The notes under the pieces were generated by a model. That model worked only from the letters and a program-made list of their open reading frames with translations, did not search any database and was not told where the DNA came from. A stretch of 20,415 nt of DNA. Source: Deltaproteobacteria bacterium (GTDB lineage Bacteria > Desulfobacterota > DSM-4660 > Desulfatiglandales > Desulfatiglandaceae). Below, in pieces: positions 8,057 through 17,094 of the stretch (the stretch's first letter is position 1; each line of letters starts with the position of its first letter). Both the position numbers and the translations under genes were made by a program. The stretch is taken from NCBI GenBank assembly GCA_003646995.1, contig QMLZ01000028.1, forward strand, positions 1 to 20,415. The letters are read 5' to 3'.

Positions 8057-8677
8057 TTAGAACACGCCCCGGAGCCCTTCCACGATAAACTCCGCGGCAA
8101 TAACGGCGAGAAGCAAGCCCATCAGCCTGGTGAGGACCCTGATGCCCCCAACTCCCAACAAATTGGTTATCTTGTGCCCAAAACGGAATGCCAGGTAGAC
8201 AAGCAGGCAGGCCAGTAGGATTGCTGTTATGAAAACAGCCACAATCGGGAGGCCCGCGAGCCTGTCCCTCCAGACAAGGACAGCGGTAATGGCCCCGGGG
8301 CCGGCCAGGAACGGGGTGGCGAGGGGTACAAGCGCAACACTGTCCTTGGATATTGCTTCGTGTTCTTCTTCATCGCTGGTCTTTAAGCCGGTTGGGATGA
8401 GGGCCAGCATCTGCAAGGCATAAATAAAGAAGATAAACCCCCCGGCCAGCTGGAACGCAGGAAGGCTTATGTGGAAGAAATTCAGAACAAAGTTGCCGGT
8501 CAAGGCAAAAAACAACAAGATCAGGGCCGCTGTCACCGTTGCAACGGCGGCTGTTCTATTTCGCTCGGCAGGGGTTTTGCCCGCCGTGAACATCATAAAG
8601 AAGGGAAGGTTGCCCAGTGGATCCATTATTATGAGCAATGGAACAACTATCCTTGCTATTTCCTTCAATATTTCCAT
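8057..8677 (-). CDS. MarC-family integral membrane protein
   Basis: The 206-residue product is highly hydrophobic, with about six predicted membrane helices. It carries the family pattern IMDPLGNLPFF near the N-terminus (about residues 17-27), VPLATPFLAGPGAI in the middle (about 117-130) and GIRVLTRLMGLLLAVIAAE near the end. This matches MarC/YchE/YhgN proteins of the inner membrane, whose transported substrate is not established; the older link to multiple antibiotic resistance is not generally supported. No good Shine-Dalgarno precedes the ATG at 8677, so the exact start is not certain. It lies 165 bp upstream of clpB on the same strand. No strong promoter was seen between them, so the two may be co-transcribed. 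Confidence 0.88.
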   Translation of the reverse strand: MEILKEIARIVVPLLIIMDPLGNLPFFMMFTAGKTPAERNRTAAVATVTAALILLFFALTGNFVLNFFHISLPAFQLAGGFIFFIYALQMLALIPTGLKTSDEEEHEAISKDSVALVPLATPFLAGPGAITAVLVWRDRLAGLPIVAVFITAILLACLLVYLAFRFGHKITNLLGVGGIRVLTRLMGLLLAVIAAEFIVEGLRGVF

Positions 8678-8871
8678 GGCAACTTGTATGGGCCGCGCCT
8701 GTTTTGCGGTAATTAAGGGTTAGGGATTAGTCTTTGTAGCAACAAACCGAGCTCAAAATCAACTACCGACTGCTTCAACAATGGTTTTTTTTTTGATACA
8801 CTACCCAGCCATCATGTTTGTGTCTTCCTTCCCATTGCACGCTTTCGAGGTAAGTGAACCAGGAGATCAGG

Positions 8872-10278
8872 GTGAATAGGCTGTCAAGGCTTTTCACTGC
8901 AGTTGCCTTACTGGTTATAGGCACAGGCCTGTGCAAAGCCCATGCTGTCCCCAGGCCAGAGGGCCTTAAACTCATAGGACAGATGATTGCCCGTTACAAT
9001 ATGGTGGCCATAGCCAAGAGCCTTGATGATGAGACATACAAAGGTGAAGCTGGTATTCTGAGGGTTAGCCCCGAGACCGGGCGGGCCTTGGGGCTTAGGG
9101 TTAGAATTACCAAGGACTATAGGCTCGCCATCCGCCTGTTGAGCGAAGCTGATGAGATTCACGAGCAAATTGTAAAAGAATTGAAGCAGACAAAGCCCGG
9201 GGGCTTGGACACAGACAAGGTGAACCGTCTGGTGGATCTTTGCATCTCGTACAAGTCAAAAAAGGCCAGGGCAGCCGAGCTGTTGGCTGCATACTATCAA
9301 GACTTAAACGGAGATAATGACGAGAGGCTTGATCAAGATATTTGTAAGCCGGTGCTGGAAAAGGAACTTTTTAGGAGCCTTGAAAGATATGGGTTTAGGA
9401 TTCGGGATTCCTTAGCCGACTTTTTCAATCGAACATATGTGGGGGAAAGCTATGACCCTCCCCTGAGGCCAGAAAATGTTGATTTTGTAAATTCCATATT
9501 TAATGAATTTGTTAAGAGCGCATCTCGTGAAATAAAGAGGGAGTATGACCTTGATTCGTTTTTGTTAGAAAAGGACTCGGTTAAGCCCCTCGTGTGGAAG
9601 ATGATTTTCCCCCCTAGGTTGAGAACCTATGCAGAGATTGTGGAACGCCTTTTTTTTCAATCGAATAATGTACATTACAAGGTGCACCCTGTCCTTTTTA
9701 TGGCTTTGATGCGAAGGGAATCCAATTTTGATCCGGTTGCCGTATCACAGGTAGGCGCAGTAGGCCTCACCCAAATCATGCCCAGTACGGCCAAGCAGCT
9801 TGGAATGCAATCCGTTTATGATCCATCGTATTTTCGAGAGGCAGGAGAGTATCTGAGAAGAGCCAGGCAGTGGAGGGCCAAGGCATTGGCCTTGATTGAA
9901 GAGATAGAAAAGGACAGGGGACAGGAAAAGATTAGAAGGGCGTGGTCTTATATGCAAAAGTCTATTAGTTTCGCCAAGAAAAGCCAGGCCCTTTTTTCGA
10001 AGTACGAAAAGGAATTACTCAACCATGGCGCTGACGACCGCCTGGACGTTGAAAAGGCCATTAGACACGGATACAGGTATTTCATGAAAATGCTCAACAG
10101 ATTCGGGGGGGATATCAGCCTTGCCTTGGCCGCATACAATGCAGGGCCTGGTCGAGTAAAAAAATACGGGGGAATCCCGCCTTTTCCCGAGACAGTATCA
10201 TTTAGGAACGCCGTACTTGGTTACTATAGGGAGTATTTGTCCAGGCTCAGCATTGATCCTCTGAGTTACGGCAACTAG
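8872..10278 (+). CDS. Secreted lytic transglycosylase (SLT domain) with a helical insertion
   Basis: From a GTG at 8872 the 468-residue protein starts with a signal peptide (VNRLSRL..., hydrophobic FTAVALLVIGTGL, possible cleavage after KAHA). The C-terminal part is a soluble lytic transglycosylase domain that cleaves peptidoglycan in the periplasm. It has MRRESNFDP with catalytic Glu283, GAVGLTQIMPSTAKQLGM (295-312) and LALAAYNAGPGRVKKYGG (417 onward). Between YDP (316-318) and the expected next helix (from about 392) sit some 70 extra residues rich in Arg, Lys and Glu, probably helical. The N-terminal 230 residues are unrecognised, charged and mostly helical. The start at 8872 has AGGAG 6 nt upstream; an in-frame GTG at 8854 is less well placed. 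Divergent from marC. Confidence 0.87.
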   Translation: MNRLSRLFTAVALLVIGTGLCKAHAVPRPEGLKLIGQMIARYNMVAIAKSLDDETYKGEAGILRVSPETGRALGLRVRITKDYRLAIRLLSEADEIHEQIVKELKQTKPGGLDTDKVNRLVDLCISYKSKKARAAELLAAYYQDLNGDNDERLDQDICKPVLEKELFRSLERYGFRIRDSLADFFNRTYVGESYDPPLRPENVDFVNSIFNEFVKSASREIKREYDLDSFLLEKDSVKPLVWKMIFPPRLRTYAEIVERLFFQSNNVHYKVHPVLFMALMRRESNFDPVAVSQVGAVGLTQIMPSTAKQLGMQSVYDPSYFREAGEYLRRARQWRAKALALIEEIEKDRGQEKIRRAWSYMQKSISFAKKSQALFSKYEKELLNHGADDRLDVEKAIRHGYRYFMKMLNRFGGDISLALAAYNAGPGRVKKYGGIPPFPETVSFRNAVLGYYREYLSRLSIDPLSYGN

Positions 10279-10317
10279 GCATTGGGGCGAAGCTTTGCCT
10301 GCACATGGGATGTAAGG

Positions 10318-10590
10318 TCAGCGCGTATGGCTTTCCTTCAGCCATCTGAGCCAGATCCTCTTGCGGGTTTGGAACTTGTACAGAATTCTGTCTAGCTGGT
10401 TGGAAAGCTGGAGGTCAAAAATTTTCTTCCGGGAAAAGGCGAGCAGGTCTTGTTCCAATTCCTCCCATGGGGGCATGCGATTCAAATCACCGTGGATAAA
10501 CTTGTCAAAGTCAAGGTGCATCTGGTCAATCCGGTTCTCCAGATCTTGAATCGCCTTCTTGATTGCCAGATTTTCATCTGCTATGGCCAC
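10318..10590 (-). CDS. Small protein of unknown function, probable coiled coil
   Basis: On the minus strand an open frame ends at 10318. From a GTG at 10590 it encodes 90 residues: it begins VAIADENLAIKKAIQDLENR and continues with IDQMHLDFDKF, MPPWEELEQDLLAFSRK and LDRILYKFQTRKRIWLRWLK. Composition is balanced, with heptad-like Leu/Ile spacing, an amphipathic helical look and a strongly basic aromatic tail, all unlike a chance antisense frame. I recognise no family. The frame stays open to 10770, but that part runs antisense over the purC leader and start and is low in coding character, so it is excluded. The start is the weakest point: only GGGGGA, about 4 nt upstream, resembles a ribosome site. 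It is convergent with the lytic transglycosylase gene (39 bp gap) and divergent from purC. Confidence 0.55.
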   Translation of the reverse strand: MAIADENLAIKKAIQDLENRIDQMHLDFDKFIHGDLNRMPPWEELEQDLLAFSRKKIFDLQLSNQLDRILYKFQTRKRIWLRWLKESHTR

Positions 10591-10631
10591 GGTATCCCCC
10601 GTGCTACTACTGGAATTCTCTCGTTCATCGC

Positions 10632-10662
10632 GGTATGCTCCAGCGTTGGAGCTATAAATACC
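10632..10662. promoter_or_regulatory. Inverted repeat upstream of purC
   Basis: GCTCCA (10637-10642) and TGGAGC (10647-10652) form a 6-bp stem around GCGT. GGTAT just before and ATACC just after, separated by TATAA, extend the dyad. It lies 65-85 bp before purC and beside a TATAAA (10653-10658) that could be a -10 element, though no matching -35 was found. An operator or leader hairpin is possible. It does not match the enteric PurR box. Confidence 0.25.
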
Positions 10663-10717
10663 AGAAGTGTTGATAGTTTTGAAGGGGTAACTGCCTAAAT
10701 ACGAAAGGGAGGAGAAA

Positions 10718-11614
10718 ATGAATAAAAACGTGTTGAAGGAATCCAATTTGCCCGGGCTGAATCTTATCAAGAGAGGAAAGGTGAGGGATATTTATGAAGT
10801 AAATGGTAATTTATTGATCGTAGCCAGTGACAGGATTTCTGCATATGATGTGGTTATGGATGACCCGATCCCGGACAAGGGCAAGATCCTGACACAAATG
10901 TCGCTGTTTTGGTTTGAAAAGGTTTCCCACATCATTCCGAACCACGTAATAGCCTCTAGTCCCGAGGACTACCCTCCTTCTTGCGCTTCCTTTGCCGAGC
11001 AACTGGAGGGAAGAAGCATGCTGGTCAAAAGGGCTGAACCGCTTCCAGTGGAGTGTATAGTGAGAGGCTACCTCTCGGGGTCTGGATGGAAGGAATATCA
11101 GGAGAAAGGAAGTATTTGCGGAATCCAGTTGCCTGAAGGGCTTACAGAGTCCCAAAAGCTGGAAAGCCCCATTTTTACTCCCTCCACCAAGGCTGAAGAG
11201 GGTATCCACGACGAGAACATTTCATTTGAAAAGGCGGCCGAGCTTATTGGCCAAGACTTGGCCGAGAAGGTAAGGGAGGTCAGTTTGACAATATACGAAT
11301 TCGGCAGAGATTATGCCCTTGAGCGGGGAATAATCATAGCTGATACCAAACTTGAGTTCGGCCTGTGCGACGGGGAACTGATCCTAATAGATGAGATACT
11401 TACGCCCGACTCCTCTCGATTTTGGCCCGCAGACGAATACGAGCCGGGCAGGTCCCAGAAGAGCTTTGACAAGCAATTCCTCCGAGACTATCTCACCGAT
11501 ATAGGCTGGGCCAAGCAGCCGCCCCCTCCAAAGCTGCCTGAGGAGATAATTCAAAAAACTAGAGAAAAGTACCTTGAGGCCCTGAGAAGAATCACGGGCA
11601 AAGATCTTGGTTAG
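10718..11614 (+). CDS. purC: Phosphoribosylaminoimidazole-succinocarboxamide synthase (SAICAR synthetase)
   Basis: PurC joins aspartate to CAIR using ATP, giving SAICAR, in cytosolic de novo purine synthesis. The 298-residue protein has [20 protein letters not shown] with [11 protein letters not shown] (38-48), [17 protein letters not shown] (111-127) and [10 protein letters not shown] near 207-216, all hallmark motifs. It is the longer form (about 300 residues, as in yeast Ade1 and many proteobacteria) rather than the 237-residue E. coli type. GGGAGGAG at 10707-10714, 3 nt before the ATG, supports the start. The next gene, grpE, begins about 124 bp downstream and is probably expressed separately. 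No other pur gene is in the window. Confidence 0.96.
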   Translation: MNKNVLKESNLPGLNLIKRGKVRDIYEVNGNLLIVASDRISAYDVVMDDPIPDKGKILTQMSLFWFEKVSHIIPNHVIASSPEDYPPSCASFAEQLEGRSMLVKRAEPLPVECIVRGYLSGSGWKEYQEKGSICGIQLPEGLTESQKLESPIFTPSTKAEEGIHDENISFEKAAELIGQDLAEKVREVSLTIYEFGRDYALERGIIIADTKLEFGLCDGELILIDEILTPDSSRFWPADEYEPGRSQKSFDKQFLRDYLTDIGWAKQPPPPKLPEEIIQKTREKYLEALRRITGKDLG

Positions 11615-11620
11615 GAGATA

Positions 11621-11665
11621 GGGCTTTTAGTGGGCCTTGACAAAGCCCTGAGGGATGCTTAACGT
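11621..11665 (+). promoter_or_regulatory. Candidate promoter and hairpin upstream of grpE
   Basis: TTGACA (11637-11642) is a perfect -35 hexamer; TAACGT (11660-11665) lies 17 bp on but matches the -10 consensus at only 3/6. The -35 sits in a hairpin formed by GGGCTTT (11621-11627) and AAAGCCC (11642-11648). No T-run follows, so it is not a standard terminator for purC. Neither a CIRCE element nor a convincing sigma-32 site was found. Confidence 0.3.
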
Positions 11666-11738
11666 TTCGCGTAGTCCCGAAAAAGGGAAACAGACTAATA
11701 TTACTTTAAAAAACGCTATGATCTCTTTGAGAGAAATG

Positions 11739-12377
11739 ATGGATGTGGAACAAAAAGACAGGGTCGAAATAAAACACAACCACAAACCGGACACAGGACA
11801 GAAGCCTTCGAAACAGGAGGCTGAGGGCAAAACTCTATCCCTGGAAAAGCTCACCAAGGCCGAGCTGATTGAGAAACTAAAGGAGGCAGAGGAATCAGCA
11901 AGAAAATATATGGACTTGTACGTCAGGGCCCAGGCTGAGATGGATAATCTGAAAAAACGCCTCCGGAGGGAAAAAGAGGATTTCCTCAAGTTTGCCAATG
12001 AGTCGCTCATCAAGGAGCTGCTCCCGGTCGTGGATAACCTGGAAAATGCGCTCAGGCACGCTCAAGACGAGAATTCTGTTGATGCCCTAAGGGAGGGAAT
12101 AGAACTGACCCTGAAGGGTTTGAAAGACGCCCTTTCAAAGGCAGGAGTCGAGGAAGTCAAGGCTGTTGGTGAGCGGTTCGACCCGAATTTTCACCATGCT
12201 GTGTCCCAGGAAGAAACGAACAAAGTGGAAACCGGTACGGTACTTCAGGAACTTCAAAAGGGATATACCCTGAACCAGCGACTGCTAAGACCAGCAATGG
12301 TTGTTGTGAGCAAGAATCCCCAGCCAGAAGATGCCGCCGTTGATACATCGGGGGGAGAGGAGAACCGGGATTCCTAG
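11739..12377 (+). CDS. grpE: GrpE, nucleotide exchange factor for DnaK
   Basis: GrpE dimers release ADP from DnaK and act as a temperature sensor. The sequence shows the family order: an acidic, low-complexity N-terminus, a long helix (LTKAELIEKLKEAEE through YVRAQAEMDNLKKRLRREKE), the core FANESLIKELLPVVDNLENA, then the beta domain with GVEEVKAVGERFDPNFHHAV and GYTLNQRLLRPAMVVVSKNP. The start is uncertain because the frame is open from 11655. The ATG at 11739 is preferred: GAGAG lies 5 nt upstream and it gives a 212-residue protein of usual size. ATGs at 11736, 11718 and 11655 are alternatives, and 11655 would overlap the candidate promoter. It lies 81 bp before dnaK, the common grpE–dnaK arrangement. 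Confidence 0.92.
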   Translation: MDVEQKDRVEIKHNHKPDTGQKPSKQEAEGKTLSLEKLTKAELIEKLKEAEESARKYMDLYVRAQAEMDNLKKRLRREKEDFLKFANESLIKELLPVVDNLENALRHAQDENSVDALREGIELTLKGLKDALSKAGVEEVKAVGERFDPNFHHAVSQEETNKVETGTVLQELQKGYTLNQRLLRPAMVVVSKNPQPEDAAVDTSGGEENRDS

Positions 12378-12458
12378 GTTGCTGAGAGCTGAAATTCTAA
12401 TCTATCATCTGTCTGGCTGAATATATTGGGTATAAAAGTTTTCTAAGGAGGCATAAAA

Positions 12459-14381
12459 ATGGGAAAAATTATAGGAATCGACTTGGGTACAACGAATTCC
12501 TGTGTCGCCGTAATGGAGGGAGGCGATCCGGTTGTCATAGCCAATGCGGAAGGGAGCCGGACGACCCCTTCGATGGTGGCATTCACTGATAGCGGGGAGC
12601 GGCTGGTAGGCCAAGCCGCAAAGCGGCAAGCCGTTACAAACCCCGAGAACACTATCTTTGGAGTAAAGAGGCTGATAGGCAGGAAGTATGACTCCAAAGA
12701 AGTACAAGAAGATATAAAGGTACTGCCATACAAAATTGTCAAAGCACCCAATGGTGATGCCTGGGTGCGTGTCAGGGGCAAGGATTACAGCCCTTCAGAA
12801 ATCTCTGCAATGATTTTGCAGAAGATGAAACAGACCGCCGAGGATTACCTGGGCGAGAAGGTTACAGAGGCGGTGATTACGGTCCCCGCGTATTTTAATG
12901 ATAGTCAGCGCCAGGCCACGAAGGATGCAGGCAGGATCGCCGGGCTGAAGGTAGAGAGGATTATCAATGAACCTACGGCAGCGGCGCTTGCATACGGACT
13001 TGACAAGAAGGGAGACCGAAAGATCGCTGTGTTCGACCTAGGCGGTGGAACCTTTGATATTTCCATATTGGAGATCGGTGAGGGTGTCTTTGAGGTGAAG
13101 GCGACCAACGGGGACACCCATCTGGGAGGAGAAGATTTTGACTTAAGAATCATAGATTACCTTGCAGACGAGTTCATGAAGGATCAAGGAATAGACTTGA
13201 GAAAGGATCGGATGGCGCTCCAAAGGCTTAAGGAGGCTGCCGAAAAGGCCAAGTGCGAGCTGTCGGGCGCCATGGAAACCGATATCAATTTGCCCTTCAT
13301 CACCGCTGATGCCAGCGGTCCCAAGCACCTCAACATGAAACTCACAAGGGCAAAGCTTGAAGCCCTAGTAGATGATCTCATCGAGAAGGTGGTTGAGCCC
13401 TGTAACATTGCCCTGAAGGATGCTGGTCTGACCGCAGACCAGATTGATGAGGTGATCCTCGTCGGGGGCATGACGCGAATGCCCAAGGTGCAGCAAAAGG
13501 TAAAGGAGATATTCGGCAAAGAGCCCAGCAAGGGGGTAAACCCTGACGAGGTGGTAGCAATCGGCGCGGCCATCCAAGGAGGGGTGTTGCGGGGCGAGGT
13601 TAAAGACGTCCTCCTGCTGGACGTAACTCCTTTGTCTCTTGGAATCGAGACGCTGGGAGGCGTCTTTACAAAGCTGATTGAGAAAAACACCACGATACCC
13701 ACCAGAAAGAGCCAGATTTTCTCTACCGCTGCTGACAATCAGACCGCGGTTGAGATACACGTGCTTCAGGGTGAACGTGAAATGGCCGCTGATAACAAGA
13801 CCCTAGGCAGGTTCCAACTTGTTGGAATACCACCTGCTCCAAGGGGAGTGCCCCAGATCGAGGTGACATTTGATATTGACGCAAATGGCATAGTACACGT
13901 GTCAGCAAAGGACCTGGGGACGGGTAAGGAGCAGTCGATCAAGATCACGGCTTCAAGCGGTTTGAGCGAAGAGGAGATACAGAAACTCATCAAGGATGCG
14001 GAACTTCATGCCGAAGAAGACCGAAAGAAAAGGGAGCTGGTGGATGCTCGAAATAATGCCGACTCCCTCATTTATACCACAGAGAAGTCCCTGAAGGATG
14101 TTGAAGATAAGGTGGATGAGGCCACCAAGGACAATATCAAGCAGGCCATTGAGAGACTTAAGAAGGCTATGGAAGGTGACAATGTGGACGAGATTAAGCG
14201 ACTTACCGATGAGCTGACCCAGGCTTCCCACAAACTGGCCGAGGCCATGTATGCAAAGGCCAGCCAGCAGCAGGCCCAGGCCGGGGCAGGAGGGGCCAGC
14301 GCTTCGGGAGCAGGGACTTCATCGTCAGGATCAAGCGACGAAGACGTGGTGGATGCAGACTTCGAGGAAGTGAACAAGTGA
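12459..14381 (+). CDS. dnaK: DnaK (Hsp70) chaperone
   Basis: The 640-residue protein is full length and shows the Hsp70 signatures [17 protein letters not shown] (6-22), [13 protein letters not shown] (190-202) and, further on, [17 protein letters not shown]. These are followed by a substrate-binding domain ([14 protein letters not shown], then LQGERE) and the helical lid. The C-terminus has a Gln/Ala/Gly/Ser-rich linker and ends [14 protein letters not shown], like the EEVKD-type tails of bacterial DnaK. AAGGAGG lies 7 nt before the ATG. No dnaJ follows in the window. Instead the stop codon overlaps the start of a lipoprotein gene by 4 nt, and a strong terminator hairpin begins about 20 nt after the stop. 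Confidence 0.98.
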   Translation: MGKIIGIDLGTTNSCVAVMEGGDPVVIANAEGSRTTPSMVAFTDSGERLVGQAAKRQAVTNPENTIFGVKRLIGRKYDSKEVQEDIKVLPYKIVKAPNGDAWVRVRGKDYSPSEISAMILQKMKQTAEDYLGEKVTEAVITVPAYFNDSQRQATKDAGRIAGLKVERIINEPTAAALAYGLDKKGDRKIAVFDLGGGTFDISILEIGEGVFEVKATNGDTHLGGEDFDLRIIDYLADEFMKDQGIDLRKDRMALQRLKEAAEKAKCELSGAMETDINLPFITADASGPKHLNMKLTRAKLEALVDDLIEKVVEPCNIALKDAGLTADQIDEVILVGGMTRMPKVQQKVKEIFGKEPSKGVNPDEVVAIGAAIQGGVLRGEVKDVLLLDVTPLSLGIETLGGVFTKLIEKNTTIPTRKSQIFSTAADNQTAVEIHVLQGEREMAADNKTLGRFQLVGIPPAPRGVPQIEVTFDIDANGIVHVSAKDLGTGKEQSIKITASSGLSEEEIQKLIKDAELHAEEDRKKRELVDARNNADSLIYTTEKSLKDVEDKVDEATKDNIKQAIERLKKAMEGDNVDEIKRLTDELTQASHKLAEAMYAKASQQQAQAGAGGASASGAGTSSSGSSDEDVVDADFEEVNK

Positions 14382-16339
14382 TCCAACCCGGATGGACTGC
14401 TAAAAGGGCCGTTTCCGCCCTCGTGGCGGGATTGGCCCTTTTTCTTTTCAGTTGCAAGCCGGCGGTCCAGTTGAAAAAGGCTCCCATCAGGGAAGCGCGC
14501 GGCCCCGAGGAGACTTACCGGAAGGCAGAGGCGCTATTTCACCAGGGCAAGATTGATGATGCCCTCGCACTTTACAACCAATACCTGCAAGCCGAGCCGC
14601 AAGGGAAAATGGCGGCGGAGTGCCTAATGCGGGTGGGAGACATCTACCTTGAAAAGGACAAGCTGGTAGAGGCCCTTAAGTCCTATTCCCGGCTGAAGAG
14701 AGATTTCCCAACATTTCAGTACATGGCCGATGTGGCCTACAAGCTAGTTGTAGTGTTGTACAGGATAGGATCCATAGAGGAGGCCATTGCCGAAGGTGAG
14801 GCTTGGTTTACCAAATACCCTGAAAGTGAACTGGGACCATATGTGGCGTTGATACTGGGCAAGGCTTATTACTCCAAGCTGGAACAAAGTAAGGCGCTGA
14901 AGTGGTTGATGGAGGCAGAACAAGGCTTGGAGCAAACAAGTCCCATGGAGGCGAAAGAGATAGGGGTTGAGATACAGGCATTTATCCGGGAAGTGGATAA
15001 GGCGGGGCTTGAGAGCATGATGGAGATCTCAAGGGGTTCTAAATATTATCCTGCCGTGGCAATCCGGCTGGCGAGGATCTGCTACAGAATGGACGAGCTG
15101 GAAGAGGCAGAGAACGTAATAACCGAGTTACTGCAGAGCCCTGTTGAGGAGAAATGGCTGCAAAAGGCCCGCGTGCTGTATGATAAGATATTTTTGGCCC
15201 TCAATGTGGATCCTCACAAGATAGGGTGTCTCTTGCCGCTGAGCGGACCCTTTGCAATATATGGCCAGGAGGTGCTGAATGGCATTGAAATGGGGATGGG
15301 ATTGTTCGGAGAGTCAAGCACTGATCTGGAAGTGGTCGTAAGAGATACGGGAGGGGACCCGGGCAAAGCGGCCGATGCAGTAGATACATTGGTACGGCGG
15401 GAAAATGTTGTTGCAGCGATGGGCCCATTGCTGAGCCGCTGCGCGGAACAGGCCGCTATGAAGGCCGAGACCCTCGGCCTCCCACTTATCACGCTTTGCC
15501 GCAAAGAGGACATTGTTGAAAAGGGTCACATGATATTTCGCAATTTTATGTTGCCCAAGAAAGAGATCGAACGATTGGTTCACGTGGCCATGGAAAGGCT
15601 GGACATGAGACGGTTTGCGATCATGTACCCTGATAATGCCTATGGGCGATATTTTATGGGGCTTTTCTGGGATGCTGTGGAACGGCGAGGTGGGGAGATA
15701 AGAGCGGTAGAGTCCTATGACCCGTCTACCACGGATTTTGCAGCTCAGATCAAGAGAATGGTGGGTCTCGACGCACCTAAGCCCAAAGAGTTCCTCGAAA
15801 AACTGAGGGAGGAAAAGTTGCCCATAGAGGAAGAATCAGAGCTTGGTCCGGAGGAAAAAGACCCCATTATAGATTTTGAAGCCGTTTTTATCCCGGACTC
15901 TGCTGAAAGGGTTGTGATGATAGCTCCTCAATTGGTCTATCACGATATCCTCGACATCTGGCTGCTGGGCACAAGTCTATGGGATTCTCCCCGGCTGTTG
16001 AAACTGGCAAAAGACTATATCCAGGGAGCTATTTTTACTTCCGGTTTTTTTGCCTTTTCAGGAGACAGGGAAGTAGAACAATTTGTTGAAAGGTACCGTA
16101 ACAATTACGAGAAGGACCCCGGGCTGCTAGCGGCCACGGGATATGATACAGTAAGGTTTCTCCAAGCTGTAATCAAACAGGCAGGACCCAGGACGCGAAA
16201 CCAAATGCGCAATGCCATAGCACAGGGACCCACCTTCAAAGGGCTTACCGGTGGCATATCGTTTGGGCAAGATGGGGAAGTACAAAAGAAACCGTTCGTG
16301 GTCAGCGTACTGGGTAGCCGGAAGGTGCTGTTTCCCTAA
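14378..16339 (+). CDS. LpoA-like lipoprotein: helical repeat (TPR-like) domain plus type I periplasmic binding domain
   Basis: The 653-residue product begins at a GTG that overlaps the dnaK stop (GTGA), with GAGGA 9 nt upstream inside dnaK. Residues 1-25 form a lipoprotein signal (KR, then a hydrophobic run) with lipobox LFSC, giving lipidated Cys26. Residues about 45-270 are TPR-like helical repeats ([20 protein letters not shown], then [20 protein letters not shown]). Residues 282-653 are a type I periplasmic-binding fold ([20 protein letters not shown], then [16 protein letters not shown]). This order matches LpoA, which activates the peptidoglycan synthase PBP1a from the outer membrane. 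Residue 27 is Lys, not the Asp that retains lipoproteins in the inner membrane, which agrees with outer-membrane sorting. A ligand-binding receptor role remains possible. Confidence 0.82.
   Translation: MIQPGWTAKRAVSALVAGLALFLFSCKPAVQLKKAPIREARGPEETYRKAEALFHQGKIDDALALYNQYLQAEPQGKMAAECLMRVGDIYLEKDKLVEALKSYSRLKRDFPTFQYMADVAYKLVVVLYRIGSIEEAIAEGEAWFTKYPESELGPYVALILGKAYYSKLEQSKALKWLMEAEQGLEQTSPMEAKEIGVEIQAFIREVDKAGLESMMEISRGSKYYPAVAIRLARICYRMDELEEAENVITELLQSPVEEKWLQKARVLYDKIFLALNVDPHKIGCLLPLSGPFAIYGQEVLNGIEMGMGLFGESSTDLEVVVRDTGGDPGKAADAVDTLVRRENVVAAMGPLLSRCAEQAAMKAETLGLPLITLCRKEDIVEKGHMIFRNFMLPKKEIERLVHVAMERLDMRRFAIMYPDNAYGRYFMGLFWDAVERRGGEIRAVESYDPSTTDFAAQIKRMVGLDAPKPKEFLEKLREEKLPIEEESELGPEEKDPIIDFEAVFIPDSAERVVMIAPQLVYHDILDIWLLGTSLWDSPRLLKLAKDYIQGAIFTSGFFAFSGDREVEQFVERYRNNYEKDPGLLAATGYDTVRFLQAVIKQAGPRTRNQMRNAIAQGPTFKGLTGGISFGQDGEVQKKPFVVSVLGSRKVLFP
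14402..14449 (+). terminator. Intrinsic terminator embedded in the lipoprotein signal-peptide codons, just after dnaK
   Basis: AAAAGGGCC (14402-14410) pairs with GGCCCTTTT (14434-14442). Inside, CCGCC (14415-14419) pairs with GGCGG (14425-14429) around CTCGT, and the GTTT/GATT internal loop can pair partly. The stem is followed by TTTTTC and TTTTC. This is a textbook rho-independent terminator 20 nt after the dnaK stop, yet it lies within codons 9-24 of the overlapping lipoprotein gene. Confidence 0.8.
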
Positions 16340-16341
16340 TT

Positions 16342-17094
16342 TTATTCCTCTTGGGATTCTTTTTCCTCGTCTGTTTTCTTACTTCTCGCAACCCTTGCAA
16401 CCCAAATACTCACCTCATAAAGTGCCAGCAAGGGACCGGCCATCATGATCTGAGTGATTACATCGGGCGGGGTTAGTATGGCCGCTGCCACGAATATTAG
16501 CAGGACCGCAAACTTCCTTTGCTTTTTCAAGAAGTCACTGGTTATCAGTCCCATCTTGGCAAGAAAAAAACTTGCAACCGGCAGTTCAAATACAAGGCCG
16601 AAGGCCAGCAAGAGCTTGGTTGAAAAGGAGAAGTACTGCTTCACTGAAGGGAGCGGTTTTATGTATTCATTGGCGAAGCTCATGAAAAACTTAAAGCCGA
16701 ATGGAAATACGACAAAATAGCCGAAGAGTGCACCACCCACAAACAATATGCTAGAGGAAATCACAAAGGGAATCAGGAACTTTTTTTCCTTTTGGTAGAG
16801 GCCGGGCGCCACAAACATCCATATCTCGTAAAAAATAAACGGCATGGCTGCCAGCAACCCAGCTACAAAGGATACCTTTAAATAGGTGAAGAACATTTCA
16901 GGGAGGTTGGTAAATATGAGCTTGTCTCCCTCGGGCAACACCCTTTTCAGAGGCATGACCAGCAGTTCGAACAGCCGCTCCTTAAAAAAATAGGCGGCCA
17001 CAAAACCTACTCCCACGGCTATGGCACACGCCATCAGCCTTTTCCTCAACTCCTCAAGATGACTCATAAAGGGCTGCTTTTCATCCTCTACCAT
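16342..17094 (-). CDS. tatC: TatC, twin-arginine translocase subunit
   Basis: TatC is the multi-spanning inner-membrane receptor for twin-arginine signal peptides. The 250-residue product has the N-terminal cytosolic motif [10 protein letters not shown] (11-20), the loop [35 protein letters not shown] and the late [22 protein letters not shown], with about six membrane helices. The charged tail ([13 protein letters not shown]) is cytosolic in the family topology. Its start overlaps the 3' end of tatB by 14 bp, which implies translational coupling. Its stop is 2 bp from the convergent lipoprotein stop, so the two transcripts must terminate within each other's genes. Confidence 0.97.
   Translation of the reverse strand: MVEDEKQPFMSHLEELRKRLMACAIAVGVGFVAAYFFKERLFELLVMPLKRVLPEGDKLIFTNLPEMFFTYLKVSFVAGLLAAMPFIFYEIWMFVAPGLYQKEKKFLIPFVISSSILFVGGALFGYFVVFPFGFKFFMSFANEYIKPLPSVKQYFSFSTKLLLAFGLVFELPVASFFLAKMGLITSDFLKKQRKFAVLLIFVAAAILTPPDVITQIMMAGPLLALYEVSIWVARVARSKKTDEEKESQEE

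Noticed and set aside
10591..10770. N-terminal extension of the small minus-strand gene to an ATG at 10770
   Set aside because: This part runs antisense over the purC leader and first codons, has no ribosome site at its ATG, and its composition is unlike the clearly protein-like part after 10590.
11621..11648. Hairpin GGGCTTT/AAAGCCC as a purC terminator
   Set aside because: The 14-nt loop and lack of a T-run after the stem make termination unlikely.
13184..13738. Long 184-codon open frame antisense to dnaK, and similar long frames antisense to clpB and msbA
   Set aside because: They are shadows of highly biased sense codons; their translations are Ser/Pro/Ile-rich with no recognisable motif and no ribosome sites.
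14423..14434. Internal GTG/TTG start of the lipoprotein gene that would place the terminator outside the coding region
   Set aside because: Starting there would remove the Lys-Arg n-region and leave a signal peptide too short before the lipobox Cys; the 14378 GTG has a good ribosome site.
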